Positions 1-8,951 of a stretch of DNA of 64,000 bases are shown one piece after another; within the stretch, counting starts at the first letter, position 1; each line of letters begins with the position of its first letter. The notes under the pieces are model-generated. The model ran no database searches and was not told the origin of the DNA. It was given only the letters and a program-made list of their open reading frames with translations. The translations under genes were made by a program, and so were the position numbers. This DNA comes from Bryobacterales bacterium (lineage in GTDB: Bacteria > Acidobacteriota > Terriglobia > Bryobacterales > Bryobacteraceae): assembly GCA_020847975.1 (NCBI GenBank), contig JADLBD010000007.1, forward strand, positions 29,957-93,956. Direction: 5' to 3'.

Positions 1-1010
1 GCGCCGAATTCGGCGCTGGAATGGATGGAGACGTTGGGGAGCTCCGAGGCGAGGAGGTTGAGGACGAACCGGTTGTGGACGCCTCCGCCGGAGACGACGA
101 GGTCATGGACGGGCATGACAGGCATGACGTGGCGGCGGATGCCGAGAGCGATGGTGGAGGCGGTGAGGGCTCCGGCAGTGGCGACAAGGTCTTCCATGGG
201 CAAGCGTGTGCTCACGAGGTGTTCGACGAATTCCTCGCCGTATTCTTCGCGGCCGGCGCTTTTCGGGGGTTGCTTGCGGAAGAAGGGATCGCGCAGCAGG
301 ATGCGTAAGAGCCAGCGGCTGATCTTGCCTCTGCGGGCGATGACGCCATCGCGGTCATAGCGGCGCGAACCGCGAGTGTGGAGGCTGACCAACTGATCCA
401 TCACCATATTCCCGGGACCGGTATCGAAGGCGATCACTTTCGAAGGCGGGGAAGAAGGAGGGATGGCGGTGAGGTTGGCGATGCCGCCGATGTTGAGGGC
501 GACGCGGCCACGTTTGCGATGCCGGAGAAGGAGGTAATCGACGTAGGGGACAAGCGGAGCTCCCTGCCCTCCGGAGGCCATGTCGCGCGGGCGGAAATCG
601 GAGACGACGGGGACGGAGAGGCGTTCGGCGAGTACGCTGCCGTCGCCGATCTGGAGGGTGCAATTGAGGCGATAGCCGAGAAAACGCGTGGGATCGGCGA
701 TGTGGAGAATCGTCTGGCCGTGGCAGCCGACAAGTTGGAGGGAGCGGAGGGGAATTCCCGCCTTCAGGCAGAGGCCGCGAACGGCTTTGGCGTAGAGTTC
801 CGGCAGGAGGAAGTGGAGCAAGCCGATTTGGGCGGTGTGCGTACCGGCATTGGAGACGGCGAGCAGGGCTCCGCGGACGGCCTGGGAGTAAGGGGTGGTG
901 TAGTGCGCGAGAGTGGTTACCTTCTTGTTCCAGCCCTCTCCGGTGATCTCGACGATGGCGACATCAATGCCATCGAGAGAGGTGCCACTCATGATGCCGG
1001 CGATGATCAA
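1..1010 (-). CDS. anmK: Anhydro-N-acetylmuramic acid kinase (3' end cut by window edge)
   Basis: The enzyme phosphorylates and opens 1,6-anhydro-MurNAc during peptidoglycan recycling in the cytoplasm. Reading the minus strand gives the N-terminal motif MSGTSLDGIDVA, then DFRPRDMASGGQGAPLVP and AFDTGPGNMVMD, all hallmarks of AnmK. I chose the TTG at 1010-1008 as start: it overlaps the mutS stop (TTGA), lies just after an AAGGAG on the mRNA, and supplies the six residues that precede MSGTSLDG. An internal ATG at 992 would remove part of the first beta strand. About 336 codons are present and the reading frame is open to the edge, so only the last few dozen residues should be missing. It is the last visible gene of the gdhA-mutS-anmK run and is probably translationally coupled to mutS. 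Confidence 0.93.
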   Translation of the reverse strand, partial: MIIAGIMSGTSLDGIDVAIVEITGEGWNKKVTTLAHYTTPYSQAVRGALLAVSNAGTHTAQIGLLHFLLPELYAKAVRGLCLKAGIPLRSLQLVGCHGQTILHIADPTRFLGYRLNCTLQIGDGSVLAERLSVPVVSDFRPRDMASGGQGAPLVPYVDYLLLRHRKRGRVALNIGGIANLTAIPPSSPPSKVIAFDTGPGNMVMDQLVSLHTRGSRRYDRDGVIARRGKISRWLLRILLRDPFFRKQPPKSAGREEYGEEFVEHLVSTRLPMEDLVATAGALTASTIALGIRRHVMPVMPVHDLVVSGGGVHNRFVLNLLASELPNVSIHSSAEFG

Positions 1011-3592
1011 AGGCCCTTCAGCTCCTTCTGAAGATCGGCGAGAAGCTGAAGGGCTTCGATGGGGCGGATCTGATCGAGATTGAGGTGGCGGATGCGGCCG
1101 GCGATGTGGTAATTGACGGGTTCAAAGAGCTGAATCTGCATAGGAGAGCGGCGGGCTTTGGGGCTGAGTTCACCACTCATCTGATGTTCCGTTTTCTCGT
1201 GCAAGGCGAGAACTTCGCGGGCACGCGCGATGACCGACTGGGGCAGCGCGGCCAGGCGGGCCACTTCAATTCCATAGCTCTTATCGGCGGAACCGGGCAA
1301 AACCTTGCGGAGGAAAACGATCTGATCGCCAGATTCCTTAACGGCGACCTGCAGGTTCGTGACGCCTTCGAGTGGATCGGATAGTTCGGTTAGCTCATGG
1401 TAATGGGTGGCAAAGAGAGTCTTGGCGCGGATGCGGTCGTGGAGGTGCTCGATGACAGCCCAGGCGAGCGACATGCCGTCGAAGGTTGCGGTGCCGCGGC
1501 CGACCTCGTCGAGGACGATGAAACTGGTGGGAGTGGCGGTGTTGAGGATAGCGGCGGTTTCGGTCATCTCGACCATGAAGGTGGAGCGGCCGCGGGCGAG
1601 GTTATCGGAGGCTCCGACGCGGGTGAACACACGGTCCGTGAGAGGCAGGGTAGCGGATTCGGCGGGGACGAAGGACCCCATCTGAGCGAGGACGATGAGG
1701 AGAGCGCACTGGCGGAGGTAGGTGGACTTGCCTCCCATGTTGGGCCCGGTGATGACGCCGATGAATTTGCCGGCGGGGTCGAGGTGGACATCGTTGGGGA
1801 TGAAGCGGGAGGCGTCGCGGGAGGCGAGTTTCTCGATGACGGGATGGCGGGCGGCGACGGCGTGCATGAGTCCGTTTGGGGAGAATTTCGGACGGCAATA
1901 TCGATTTTCCGCCGCGACCTGGGCGAGGGCGGCGGCGACATCGAGTTCAGCGACAGCGGCGGCGGTGAAGCGGATGCGGGAAGCCTCAGCGGCGGCGAGG
2001 GAACGGAGGCGGGAGAAGAGGTCGCGCTCGATGGCGAGCATACGCTCCTCGGCCTCGAGGATTTTGACCTCGAGTTCCTTGAGTTCGGGGGTGGTGAAGC
2101 GCTCGGCATTGACGAGGGTCTGCTTGCGCTCATAGCCGGGTGGAGCGAGGTGGAGGTTGGCTTTGGAGATCTCGATGTAGTAGCCGAAGACGTTGTTGAA
2201 GCGTACTTTGAGGGAGGCGATGCCGGTGCGGGCGCGTTCGCGCAGTTCGATCCGGGCGATGTACTGTTTGCTGTTGCGGGAGATGTCCCGCAATTCGTCA
2301 AGGGCGGGGTCGAAGCCATCGCGGATGACTCCGCCGCCGGCGAGGGAGACGGGCGGCTCGGCGGTGATGGCGTTGAGGATGGCGTCTCGGACTTCGGCTA
2401 CGTCATCGAGGTGTGAGGCGATTTCCGCAAGGCGGCCGGAGAAAGGAGCACAGACCTGCCGGAGGGTGGGGACAGCGGAGAGGGAGACGCCGAGCGCGTG
2501 CAGTTCCCTGGGATTGGCTGTTCCGAGGGCGACCTTGGAGAGGAGGCGTTCGAGATCGAGAATGGAGCCGAGGATTTTACGGAGTTCGCCGCGCTCGATG
2601 CTCGAGGCAAGCAGGGACTGGACGGAATCGAGACGGGCTTCGATCTCGGGGAGGTGGAAGGCGGGACGAAGCAGGCGGCGTCGAAGCAGACGGGCTCCCA
2701 TGCCGGTGAGGGTCTCATCGAGGACATGGATGAGAGTGCCTTCCTTCAAGCCATCGGCGAAGAGGGGTTCGAGGAGTTCGAGGTTGCGCACGGTGGCAGC
2801 GTCGAGGATGAGCGAATCGGAACGGTCGTACCAGGTGGGGCGGTCGAGGTGGTCGAGGGTGGACTTCTGGGTCTCGCGCGCATAGTGAAGGATGGCGGCG
2901 GCGGCTCCGACGGCGAGAGGGCGGGCGGCGAGTCCGCAGCCGTCGAGGCTCATGAGATGGAAGTGCTCCTGAAGGGAGCGCTGCGCGTAGTCGAAGGCGA
3001 AAACCCAGTCGTCGACGGGGGTGAGGCAGATTCTGTTTGCGGGCGAGGGAGCGGTGGCGGCGGAGGGGAAGAGGATTTCCCGGGGGTTGAGGGCCTCGAT
3101 GGCGGCGGGGAGATCGGCGGCGGCGAGTTCGGTGGCGCGGAACTCGCCGGTGGACAGATCGGCATAGGCGAGCCCCGCGCCTTCGTGCTGAGTGAAGGAG
3201 GCCGCGAGGTAGTTGTTCTCCCTGGGACGGAGGACTCCGGACTCGGTGGTGGCGCCTGGAGTGACGACGCGGGCGATTTCGCGTTTCACCAGTTTCTTGG
3301 CGAAGCGCGGATCTTCCATCTGCTCGCAGATGGCGACGCGGTAGCCCTTTTGGATGAGCTTAGCGAGATAGGACTCGGCGGAGTGATGGGGCACGCCACA
3401 CATGGGGATGGGCTGACCCTTTTCCTTGTTGCGGCTGGTGAGAGTGATTTCGAGTTCGCGCGCGGCGGTGACGGCATCGTCGTAGAACAACTCATAGAAG
3501 TCGCCGAGACGGAACATGAGCAGGGCTCCGGGGACCTGCTGTTTCAGGGAATGATATTGCCGCATGAGCGGCGTCGAGGGCTCACCGCTCAT
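1007..3592 (-). CDS. mutS: DNA mismatch repair ATPase MutS
   Basis: MutS recognises base mismatches and small loops and recruits MutL. The 861-residue product has the usual length. The N-terminal mismatch-binding motif is visible as GDFYELFYDDA near residue 30 (the Phe-x-Glu wedge), and the C-terminal ABC-type ATPase carries Walker A GPNMGGKST around residue 615, followed by STFMVEMTE and VLDEVGRGTATFDG (signature and Walker B). The ATG at 3592 is preceded by AGGA and sits 9 nt after the stop of the glutamate dehydrogenase gene; its own stop overlaps the anmK start. Housekeeping gene in an unusual metabolic neighbourhood, but intact with no missing key residue. Confidence 0.97.
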   Translation of the reverse strand: MSGEPSTPLMRQYHSLKQQVPGALLMFRLGDFYELFYDDAVTAARELEITLTSRNKEKGQPIPMCGVPHHSAESYLAKLIQKGYRVAICEQMEDPRFAKKLVKREIARVVTPGATTESGVLRPRENNYLAASFTQHEGAGLAYADLSTGEFRATELAAADLPAAIEALNPREILFPSAATAPSPANRICLTPVDDWVFAFDYAQRSLQEHFHLMSLDGCGLAARPLAVGAAAAILHYARETQKSTLDHLDRPTWYDRSDSLILDAATVRNLELLEPLFADGLKEGTLIHVLDETLTGMGARLLRRRLLRPAFHLPEIEARLDSVQSLLASSIERGELRKILGSILDLERLLSKVALGTANPRELHALGVSLSAVPTLRQVCAPFSGRLAEIASHLDDVAEVRDAILNAITAEPPVSLAGGGVIRDGFDPALDELRDISRNSKQYIARIELRERARTGIASLKVRFNNVFGYYIEISKANLHLAPPGYERKQTLVNAERFTTPELKELEVKILEAEERMLAIERDLFSRLRSLAAAEASRIRFTAAAVAELDVAAALAQVAAENRYCRPKFSPNGLMHAVAARHPVIEKLASRDASRFIPNDVHLDPAGKFIGVITGPNMGGKSTYLRQCALLIVLAQMGSFVPAESATLPLTDRVFTRVGASDNLARGRSTFMVEMTETAAILNTATPTSFIVLDEVGRGTATFDGMSLAWAVIEHLHDRIRAKTLFATHYHELTELSDPLEGVTNLQVAVKESGDQIVFLRKVLPGSADKSYGIEVARLAALPQSVIARAREVLALHEKTEHQMSGELSPKARRSPMQIQLFEPVNYHIAGRIRHLNLDQIRPIEALQLLADLQKELKGL

Positions 3593-3601
3593 GAAGTCCT
3601 G

Positions 3602-4876
3602 TCAGGCGTAGATGCCGCGGAGTTTGATGGCGAAGGCCACGCGGTCGAGAGCCAGCATATAGGCGGCGGTGCGATTGTTGACGGCGTGCTTTTCGGCGTA
3701 GCCGGTGACATCCTTGAAGCTGTTGACCATAATCTCTTCGAGGCGGCCGTTGACCAGTTGTTCGTTCCAGAAGAAACCCTGTCTGTCTTGCACCCACTCA
3801 AAGTAGGATACGGTGACACCGCCGGCGTTTGCCAGGATGTCGGGGATGACGAAGATGCCGCGCTCGGCAAGAATGTGGTCGGCGGCGGCGGTGGTGGGCC
3901 CGTTGGCTCCTTCACAGAGGATTTTAGTGCGGAGGCGGGAAGCATTTTGGGAATGGATGACATTCTCCTTGGCGGCGGGGAGGAGGACATCGCATTCGAG
4001 GAAGAGGGCTTCGTCGCGGTCCATGTTTTCGGCTTCGGGGAAGTTGAGGATGGAACCGGTTTCCTTGCGGTGTTTGAGGAGGGCGTTGACGTCGATGCCG
4101 CGGGGGTTGTGGACGGCTCCATCGTACTCGATGATGGAGATGATCCTGAAGCCGGCGCGAGCCATGAGGCGCGCGGCCATGCCGCCGACGTTGCCGAAGC
4201 CTTGAATGACGACGCGCGTATTGGAGGGTTCGAGGCCGAAACGCTTGAGGGCCTGGAGGGCGACAATGAGACAGCCGCGGCCGGTGGCTTCCGAGCGCCC
4301 GCGCGATCCGCCGAGGTTGACGGGCTTGCCGGTGACAACGGCAGTGACGGTCTGGCGGTGATGCATGGAGTAGGTATCCATGATCCAGGCCATGGTCTGC
4401 TCATTGGTGTTCATGTCGGGGGCGGGGACATCGCGCTCGGGGCCGATGAATTCGATGATTTCGGCGGTGTAGCGGCGCGTGATGCGCTCGAGTTCGATGG
4501 CGCTGAGGATGGTGGGGTCGCAAATGACTCCTCCCTTGCCGCCTCCGAAGGGGATGTTGACGACGGCGCACTTCCAGGTCATCCAGGAAGCGAGCGCGCG
4601 GACTTCATCGAGGGTGACATCGGGGGCGAAGCGGATACCACCTTTGGCGGGGCCGCGGGCAATGGAGTGCTGCACGCGGTAGCCGGTGAACACTTCGATG
4701 CGGCCGTCATCCATGGTGACAGGGATGTGGACACAGATTTCGCGGGCAGGCGATTTCAAGACCTTACGCATACCATCGTCGAGCCCTAATTTTTCGGCCG
4801 CTTCGTTGAAGCGCGTTTCCGCGGCAAGCCACGGGTTAAATTCATTTTCGAGGGCCAATGGAGCCTCGGCAATCAT
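3602..4876 (-). CDS. Glu/Leu/Phe/Val dehydrogenase (glutamate dehydrogenase)
   Basis: Oxidative deamination of glutamate to 2-oxoglutarate with NAD(P), linking carbon and nitrogen metabolism. The protein shows the family motifs [30 protein letters not shown] and the nucleotide-binding [18 protein letters not shown]. The open frame extends upstream to 4966, but the ATG at 4876 is preceded at 8 nt by GGAGG and begins a product of 424 residues, the normal family size, so the 30 extra residues are probably not translated. First gene of the run gdh-mutS-anmK on the minus strand. Substrate specificity (glutamate versus leucine) cannot be settled by eye; glutamate is the default reading. Confidence 0.93.
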   Translation of the reverse strand: MIAEAPLALENEFNPWLAAETRFNEAAEKLGLDDGMRKVLKSPAREICVHIPVTMDDGRIEVFTGYRVQHSIARGPAKGGIRFAPDVTLDEVRALASWMTWKCAVVNIPFGGGKGGVICDPTILSAIELERITRRYTAEIIEFIGPERDVPAPDMNTNEQTMAWIMDTYSMHHRQTVTAVVTGKPVNLGGSRGRSEATGRGCLIVALQALKRFGLEPSNTRVVIQGFGNVGGMAARLMARAGFRIISIIEYDGAVHNPRGIDVNALLKHRKETGSILNFPEAENMDRDEALFLECDVLLPAAKENVIHSQNASRLRTKILCEGANGPTTAAADHILAERGIFVIPDILANAGGVTVSYFEWVQDRQGFFWNEQLVNGRLEEIMVNSFKDVTGYAEKHAVNNRTAAYMLALDRVAFAIKLRGIYA

Positions 4877-5147
4877 CCAAGATACCTCCGCCACCATTAT
4901 GACAAGCGGGAGGAGGGAAACGTTTGCACCGGCGGCAAGAGACGTGAATTTTCCGGATGGGGACATGAGGGCCGAGGGGCGGCGACGCAGGGCAACGCGA
5001 TCCTTGGGCGAACTGGCCAGGTTCGTCCCGCCTCTTAAGTGAACGGTTTTGGGGTTAGCCGGGCCGCCACGGGGCGGGGTAAGTATGATACCTTGCGAGT
5101 AATCCCAACGCGGTGTGGGGCCGCGTTACGAGTTTGAGGAATCAAAG

Positions 5148-6017
5148 ATGAACAGACGCCAATTTCTTCAATCCGGAAGCGCCGCGGGTGTGACGGCGGT
5201 GTTTCCAAACTTCCCCTATTCACTGTATGCCGGGACGAAGAAGAAGTATGCGAGCGACCGGGTGAAGCTGGGGCCGATGGGTGTGGAACTGAGCCGGCTG
5301 GCGATGGGGACGGGAACGAATGGAGTAGGCGGGAGTTCGAATCAGACGCGGAAGTTGGGATTGCACGGGATGGCGGATCTGTTCCGCGCGGCTTATGACA
5401 ACGGGATCACGTTCTGGGACTCGGCCGATCAGTATGGGACGCACCCGCACCTGAAAGAAGCGTTGAAGACAGTGAAGCGGGAGAAGGTGACGATCCTCTC
5501 GAAGACGCACGCTTCGACGGCGAAGGAGATGAAAGAGGACCTGGACCGGTTCCGGCGGGAGTTGGGGACGGACTACATCGACATTCTACTGCTGCACTGC
5601 ATGCTGGAAGGGGATTGGCCGGAGCGGAAGAAAGGGGCGATGGAGGTTCTGTCGGAGGCGCGGGAGAAAGGGACGATCCGGACGCACGGAATCAGTTGCC
5701 ACACGATTGAAGCGCTGCGGACATCGGCGAAGACGGATTGGGTGCAGGTGCAACTGGCGCGGATCAATCCGGCGGGGGTGGTGATGGATGCCGATCCGGC
5801 GACGGTGCTGGGGGTGTTGAAGCAGATGAAGAGGGCGGGGAAGGGCGTGATCGGGATGAAGATATTCGGCGCGGGGAAACTGCGCGGCAAGACGGACGAG
5901 AGCTTGCAGTTCGCCCTGGCGCATGATGAGATCGACTGTTTCACCATCGGTTCGGAAAGCATGGCGGAAATGGTCGATTTGACGAAGAAGATACCCGCGG
6001 CAAGTGTTCGCGGCTAA
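5148..6017 (+). CDS. Tat-exported aldo/keto reductase
   Basis: NAD(P)H-dependent carbonyl reductase of the AKR fold. The N-terminus MNRRQFLQSGSAAGV is a twin-arginine signal. The AKR tetrad can be read: Asp and Tyr in FWDSADQYGTHPHLKEAL, Lys in ILSKTHA and His in DILLLHCM; LGTDYIDILLLH is the classic family motif. ATG at 5148 has GAGGAA about 8 nt upstream, whereas the longer open frame from 5115 lacks a signal-like start. 289 residues, slightly short but complete. Followed 15 nt later by an exported Cys-rich protein and then a di-heme peroxidase, suggesting a periplasmic redox operon. Substrate unknown. Confidence 0.9.
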   Translation: MNRRQFLQSGSAAGVTAVFPNFPYSLYAGTKKKYASDRVKLGPMGVELSRLAMGTGTNGVGGSSNQTRKLGLHGMADLFRAAYDNGITFWDSADQYGTHPHLKEALKTVKREKVTILSKTHASTAKEMKEDLDRFRRELGTDYIDILLLHCMLEGDWPERKKGAMEVLSEAREKGTIRTHGISCHTIEALRTSAKTDWVQVQLARINPAGVVMDADPATVLGVLKQMKRAGKGVIGMKIFGAGKLRGKTDESLQFALAHDEIDCFTIGSESMAEMVDLTKKIPAASVRG

Positions 6018-6032
6018 GGAGGCTAACAATCG

Positions 6033-6575
6033 ATGAAGAACTTACTCAAGTTTGGAGTTTTGGCTGCAGGATGTGTCCTGGTGGGTTTATTGATGAACGG
6101 GGCGAGCGCCCAGACGAAGGGGAAAGGGCCAGGGATCCTACAGAAGGAATGGGGACAAGTCACGGGAGGCAGCTATGCTGCTCCCATGGGAAAGCTGGGA
6201 GAGAAGACGTCCACGCCGTGGTCATCGACAACAATCGGCGCGGCCATCAACGGGAAGCCGAATGCCGGGAAGCCGGTGACCGTGGTGGGCGAGATTCTGG
6301 ACTTCTCCTGCTATCTGCAAGTGGGCAAGCACGGCGAGAAGCACCGTTCGTGCGCGCAAAAGTGTTTCAGCAGCGGACAGCCCATCGGGCTGCTGGCGGC
6401 GAACGGGACGATGTACATGCTGATGGAAGAAGAGCATGACCCGCGGCGCGACGGGATGACGGATTTCCGCAAGACGGCGATCGAGCATGCGGCGCACATC
6501 ATGGAAGTGAGCGGAACGGAGAGCGAGCACGGCGGATACAAAGCTCTGTACGTGCAGGGATACCTGAAGAAATAA
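6033..6575 (+). CDS. Exported Cys-containing protein of unknown function
   Basis: A 180-residue protein with a clean Sec signal peptide (hydrophobic stretch ending ASAQ at about residue 27). The mature part carries a conserved-looking block with three cysteines, DFSCYL, then HRSCAQKCFSSGQPIGLL about 13 residues later, and a His-containing stretch near the C-terminus. Similar Cys blocks occur in secreted proteins of Acidobacteria, Planctomycetes and Bacteroidetes with no assigned function (recollection, not searched). The last third reads like a small beta-barrel. Position between a Tat reductase and a MauG-like cytochrome suggests a periplasmic redox or metal-binding role, but this is inference. 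Start ATG is preceded by AAGGAGG about 10 nt upstream. Confidence 0.8.
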   Translation: MKNLLKFGVLAAGCVLVGLLMNGASAQTKGKGPGILQKEWGQVTGGSYAAPMGKLGEKTSTPWSSTTIGAAINGKPNAGKPVTVVGEILDFSCYLQVGKHGEKHRSCAQKCFSSGQPIGLLAANGTMYMLMEEEHDPRRDGMTDFRKTAIEHAAHIMEVSGTESEHGGYKALYVQGYLKK

Positions 6576-6602
6576 GCGCGGCGATTTTTCGAGGTCAGGA
6601 AT

Positions 6603-7622
6603 ATGAGGGGGATTGTGTTTCGGTGTTGGATGGCGGCGGCGGCGCTGGGGCTCGCCATGGCCGCGGAGAAGAAGGATGCGAGTCCGGTTCCGATTCCGTT
6701 GGGATTGCTGCCGGTCCAGTTTCCGAGGGACAATCCCTACACGCAGGAGAAGGCGGAGCTTGGGAAGCTGCTGTATTTCGACAAGCGGTTATCGGCGGAC
6801 AATTCGGTGTCGTGCGCAAGCTGCCATGCCCCGGAGCGGGCCTACACGGATGGGGCGCCGGTGTCGACGGGGATCAAAGGACAGAAGGGCGGGCGCAGCG
6901 CGCCCACGGTAATCAACCGGGCCTACAGTTTGGCGCAGTTCTGGGACGGGCGGGCGAATTCGCTGGAGGCGCAGGCGGTGGGGCCGATGGCGAACCCCAT
7001 CGAGATGGGGAACACGCATGCGGCGGTGGTTTCGACACTGAAGGGGATTGCGGGCTACCGGGCGATGTTCGCCAAGGCGTTCGGCACGGAGGATTTCACG
7101 ATTGATCACGTGGCGAAGGCGATTGCCACGTTCGAGCGTACGGTGTTGTCGGGCAATTCGGCATACGACCGGTATAAGGCGGGGAAGAGATCGGCGATGA
7201 GCGCGGAGCAGGTGAAGGGGATGAAGGTTTTCTTCGACAAGGCGAAGTGCGACCAGTGCCACGAGGGGATCAACTTCACGTCGAACTCGTATCACAACCT
7301 GGGGGTGGGCATGGACAAGCCGAACGCGGACTTAGGGCGGTACGAGGTGACGAAGGACGCGGCGGACTGGGGGGTATTCAAAACGCCGACGCTGCGGGAC
7401 ATCGCGCGGACGGCTCCCTACATGCACGACGGCAGTTTGAAGACGCTGGACGAGGTGGTGGAGTATTACGACAAGGGCGGCATTCCGAACAAGAATCTGG
7501 ATGAGAAGATCAAGCCGCTGCATTTGAGCGCGGAAGAGAAGAAGAGCCTGGCGTCGTTCCTCGAAGCGCTGAACGGCGAGGGCTGGCAGAAGATCGAAGC
7601 GCCGACGAAATTTCCCGAATGA
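6603..7622 (+). CDS. Di-heme cytochrome c peroxidase / MauG family protein
   Basis: Periplasmic di-heme enzyme that reduces peroxide or oxidises a protein or small substrate. The 339-residue product begins with a signal peptide (cleavage near residue 20) and has two heme c sites, CASCH at residues 71-75 and CDQCH at 216-220, spaced as in bacterial CCP/MauG. The motifs GRSAPTVINRAY and DWGVFKTPTLRDIARTAPYM are typical of the family. GAGG lies 8 nt before the ATG. It follows the Cys-rich exported protein by 27 nt, and its stop overlaps the start of the next gene. Whether it is a true peroxidase or a MauG-like oxidase is not decidable here. Confidence 0.93.
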   Translation: MRGIVFRCWMAAAALGLAMAAEKKDASPVPIPLGLLPVQFPRDNPYTQEKAELGKLLYFDKRLSADNSVSCASCHAPERAYTDGAPVSTGIKGQKGGRSAPTVINRAYSLAQFWDGRANSLEAQAVGPMANPIEMGNTHAAVVSTLKGIAGYRAMFAKAFGTEDFTIDHVAKAIATFERTVLSGNSAYDRYKAGKRSAMSAEQVKGMKVFFDKAKCDQCHEGINFTSNSYHNLGVGMDKPNADLGRYEVTKDAADWGVFKTPTLRDIARTAPYMHDGSLKTLDEVVEYYDKGGIPNKNLDEKIKPLHLSAEEKKSLASFLEALNGEGWQKIEAPTKFPE

Positions 7623-8599
7623 AATTCAATTCCTGTTCGATGACGCGCCGCGGGTTCACCGCGATCCTGATTGGCTCGGCTGCCGAGTTTTCTTCGTGCA
7701 AGCGGGAGCATAAACGAATCATAGGAGTGGTGCCGAAGGGCAGGGCGCACATGTTCTGGCAATCGGTGCACGCCGGGGCGAATGCGGCGGCAAAGGAAGC
7801 GGGAGTGGAGGTGAGTTGGAACGGACCGGCGACAGAGACGGACTACAACGGGCAGTTGCAGATAGTGGATGCGATGATCAACCGGCGGGTGGACGCGATT
7901 GCGCTGGCTCCGATCGATAAGAAGGCGATGGTGAGCGTGGTGGAGCGGGCCAAACGGGAGAAGATCCCGGTGGTGATCTTCGATTCGGGAATCGATACGA
8001 ACGATTTCGTCTCGCAGGTGGCGACGGACAACTACGCGGCGGGGCAGATGGCGGCGGACCGGATCGGGAAGATTCTGGACGGGAAGGGCAAGGTGGCGAT
8101 GGTGGCGGTGCAGCCGGGGGCGGCGTCGACGATGGCGCGGGAGCAGGGGTTCGAGGACCGGGTGAAGGAGAAGTTTCCGGGAATCCAGATTGTGGACAAG
8201 CGGTTCGGGATGGCGGATTTCGCGCAATCGCTGGCGGTGTCGGAGAACATGCTGACGGCGCATTCGGACCTGGCGGCGCTGTTTGCGTCGAATGAATCGA
8301 GCACGGTGGGGGCGGCGCAGGCGTTGAAGGGGCGGCAGAGCAAGGTGAAGATGGTGGGTTTCGACTGGAGCCCGACGCTCGAGGAGGGGTTGAAGAGCGG
8401 GTTGATTGATTCGCTGGTGGTGCAGAATCCGTTCAAGATGGGGTACGAATCAGTGAAGGCGGCTGTGGCGGCGCTGGAAGGCAAGCCGGTGGAGAAGATC
8501 AACAACCTTGCGCCGCGGCTGATTTTGAAGGAAGACTTGAGCAAACCGGACGTCCAGGAGCAGTTGAATCCGGACTTGAAGAAGTATCTTGGCGGGTGA
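7619..8599 (+). CDS. Sugar-type ABC transporter substrate-binding protein without transporter genes
   Basis: Periplasmic binding protein of the ribose/galactose class (Peripl_BP_4 fold). Visible family features include the repeated Rossmann-like halves, PVVIFDSGIDTNDFVSQVATDN in the hinge region, and KMVGFDWSPTLEEGL in the second lobe. The N-terminus contains MTRRGFTAILIGSAA, which resembles a Tat or Sec signal, with a Cys at residue 27 that is only a poor lipobox. The ATG at 7619 overlaps the upstream stop (ATGA); an alternative ATG at 7640 would start directly at the twin Arg. No permease or ATPase gene is nearby, so it may serve a transporter elsewhere or act as a sensor. 326 residues. Confidence 0.88.
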   Translation: MKFNSCSMTRRGFTAILIGSAAEFSSCKREHKRIIGVVPKGRAHMFWQSVHAGANAAAKEAGVEVSWNGPATETDYNGQLQIVDAMINRRVDAIALAPIDKKAMVSVVERAKREKIPVVIFDSGIDTNDFVSQVATDNYAAGQMAADRIGKILDGKGKVAMVAVQPGAASTMAREQGFEDRVKEKFPGIQIVDKRFGMADFAQSLAVSENMLTAHSDLAALFASNESSTVGAAQALKGRQSKVKMVGFDWSPTLEEGLKSGLIDSLVVQNPFKMGYESVKAAVAALEGKPVEKINNLAPRLILKEDLSKPDVQEQLNPDLKKYLGG

Positions 8600-8618
8600 T
8601 TTCGTGGCGGTGAGGTGG

Positions 8619-8828
8619 TTAGGAAACGCCGGTGAGCGTATACATTACGCTGGCGACTCTTCCCCAGATGTGGCTGAGGGAGGGCGCGTAATGAGTGGGT
8701 AGCCAGCCGTAGGCGACGAACGTCACCATGAGGACCAAGACGGAATACTCGACCATGTCCTGACCCCGCTGATCGGACCGGAGTTGACGGAGGGTACGCA
8801 ATAGTGGCCGAAGCCGAAGTAAGTTCAT
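8619..8828 (-). CDS. Flp/Fap-type pilin subunit
   Basis: Small type IVb pilin. From the ATG at 8828 the product has 69 residues: a basic leader, then the prepilin-peptidase site RG|QDMVEY with Glu at position 5 after the cut, and a hydrophobic helix SVLVLMVTFVAY, exactly the Flp layout. AGGA lies 6 nt before this ATG; the open frame to 8888 lacks the expected leader. No tad secretion genes are in the window, so it is an orphan pilin here. It lies downstream of the 724-residue exported protein on the same strand, separated by a strong inverted repeat (8866-8932). Confidence 0.85.
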   Translation of the reverse strand: MNLLRLRPLLRTLRQLRSDQRGQDMVEYSVLVLMVTFVAYGWLPTHYAPSLSHIWGRVASVMYTLTGVS

Positions 8829-8865
8829 AGCATTTCCTAGGCTCCCAAGACCATCTTGAGGGAAT

Positions 8866-8932
8866 GGGGGTGTGGCCAACAAGGGCAAAAACGCCCTACC
8901 GGGGAAGGAAAAGACCCTAGTACCACACCCCC
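8866..8932 (-). promoter_or_regulatory. Long inverted repeat, possible structured leader of the Flp pilin gene
   Basis: GGGGGTGTGG at 8866-8875 pairs perfectly with CCACACCCCC at 8923-8932. Inside lies a second stem, AGGGC (8882-8886) with GCCCT (8893-8897), and a possible third short GGG/CCC stem, so the transcript could fold as a three-way junction. It occupies most of the 123 bp between the 724-residue gene and the pilin start. There is no run of T after it in either direction, so it is not a standard intrinsic terminator. A riboswitch, a processing site or an attenuator are possible. Confidence 0.6.
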
Positions 8933-8951
8933 AAGCGTAGGGGAGCCGGTT

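Noticed and set aside
2498..4789. 763-codon open frame on the plus strand opposite mutS and the glutamate dehydrogenase gene
   Set aside because: Gly/Glu/Asp-rich translation without family features; it mirrors the codon bias of two well-supported genes on the other strand.
5335..5343. T-loop-like sequence GTTCGAATC suggesting a tRNA
   Set aside because: Lies inside the aldo/keto reductase gene and no acceptor or D-arm can be built around it.
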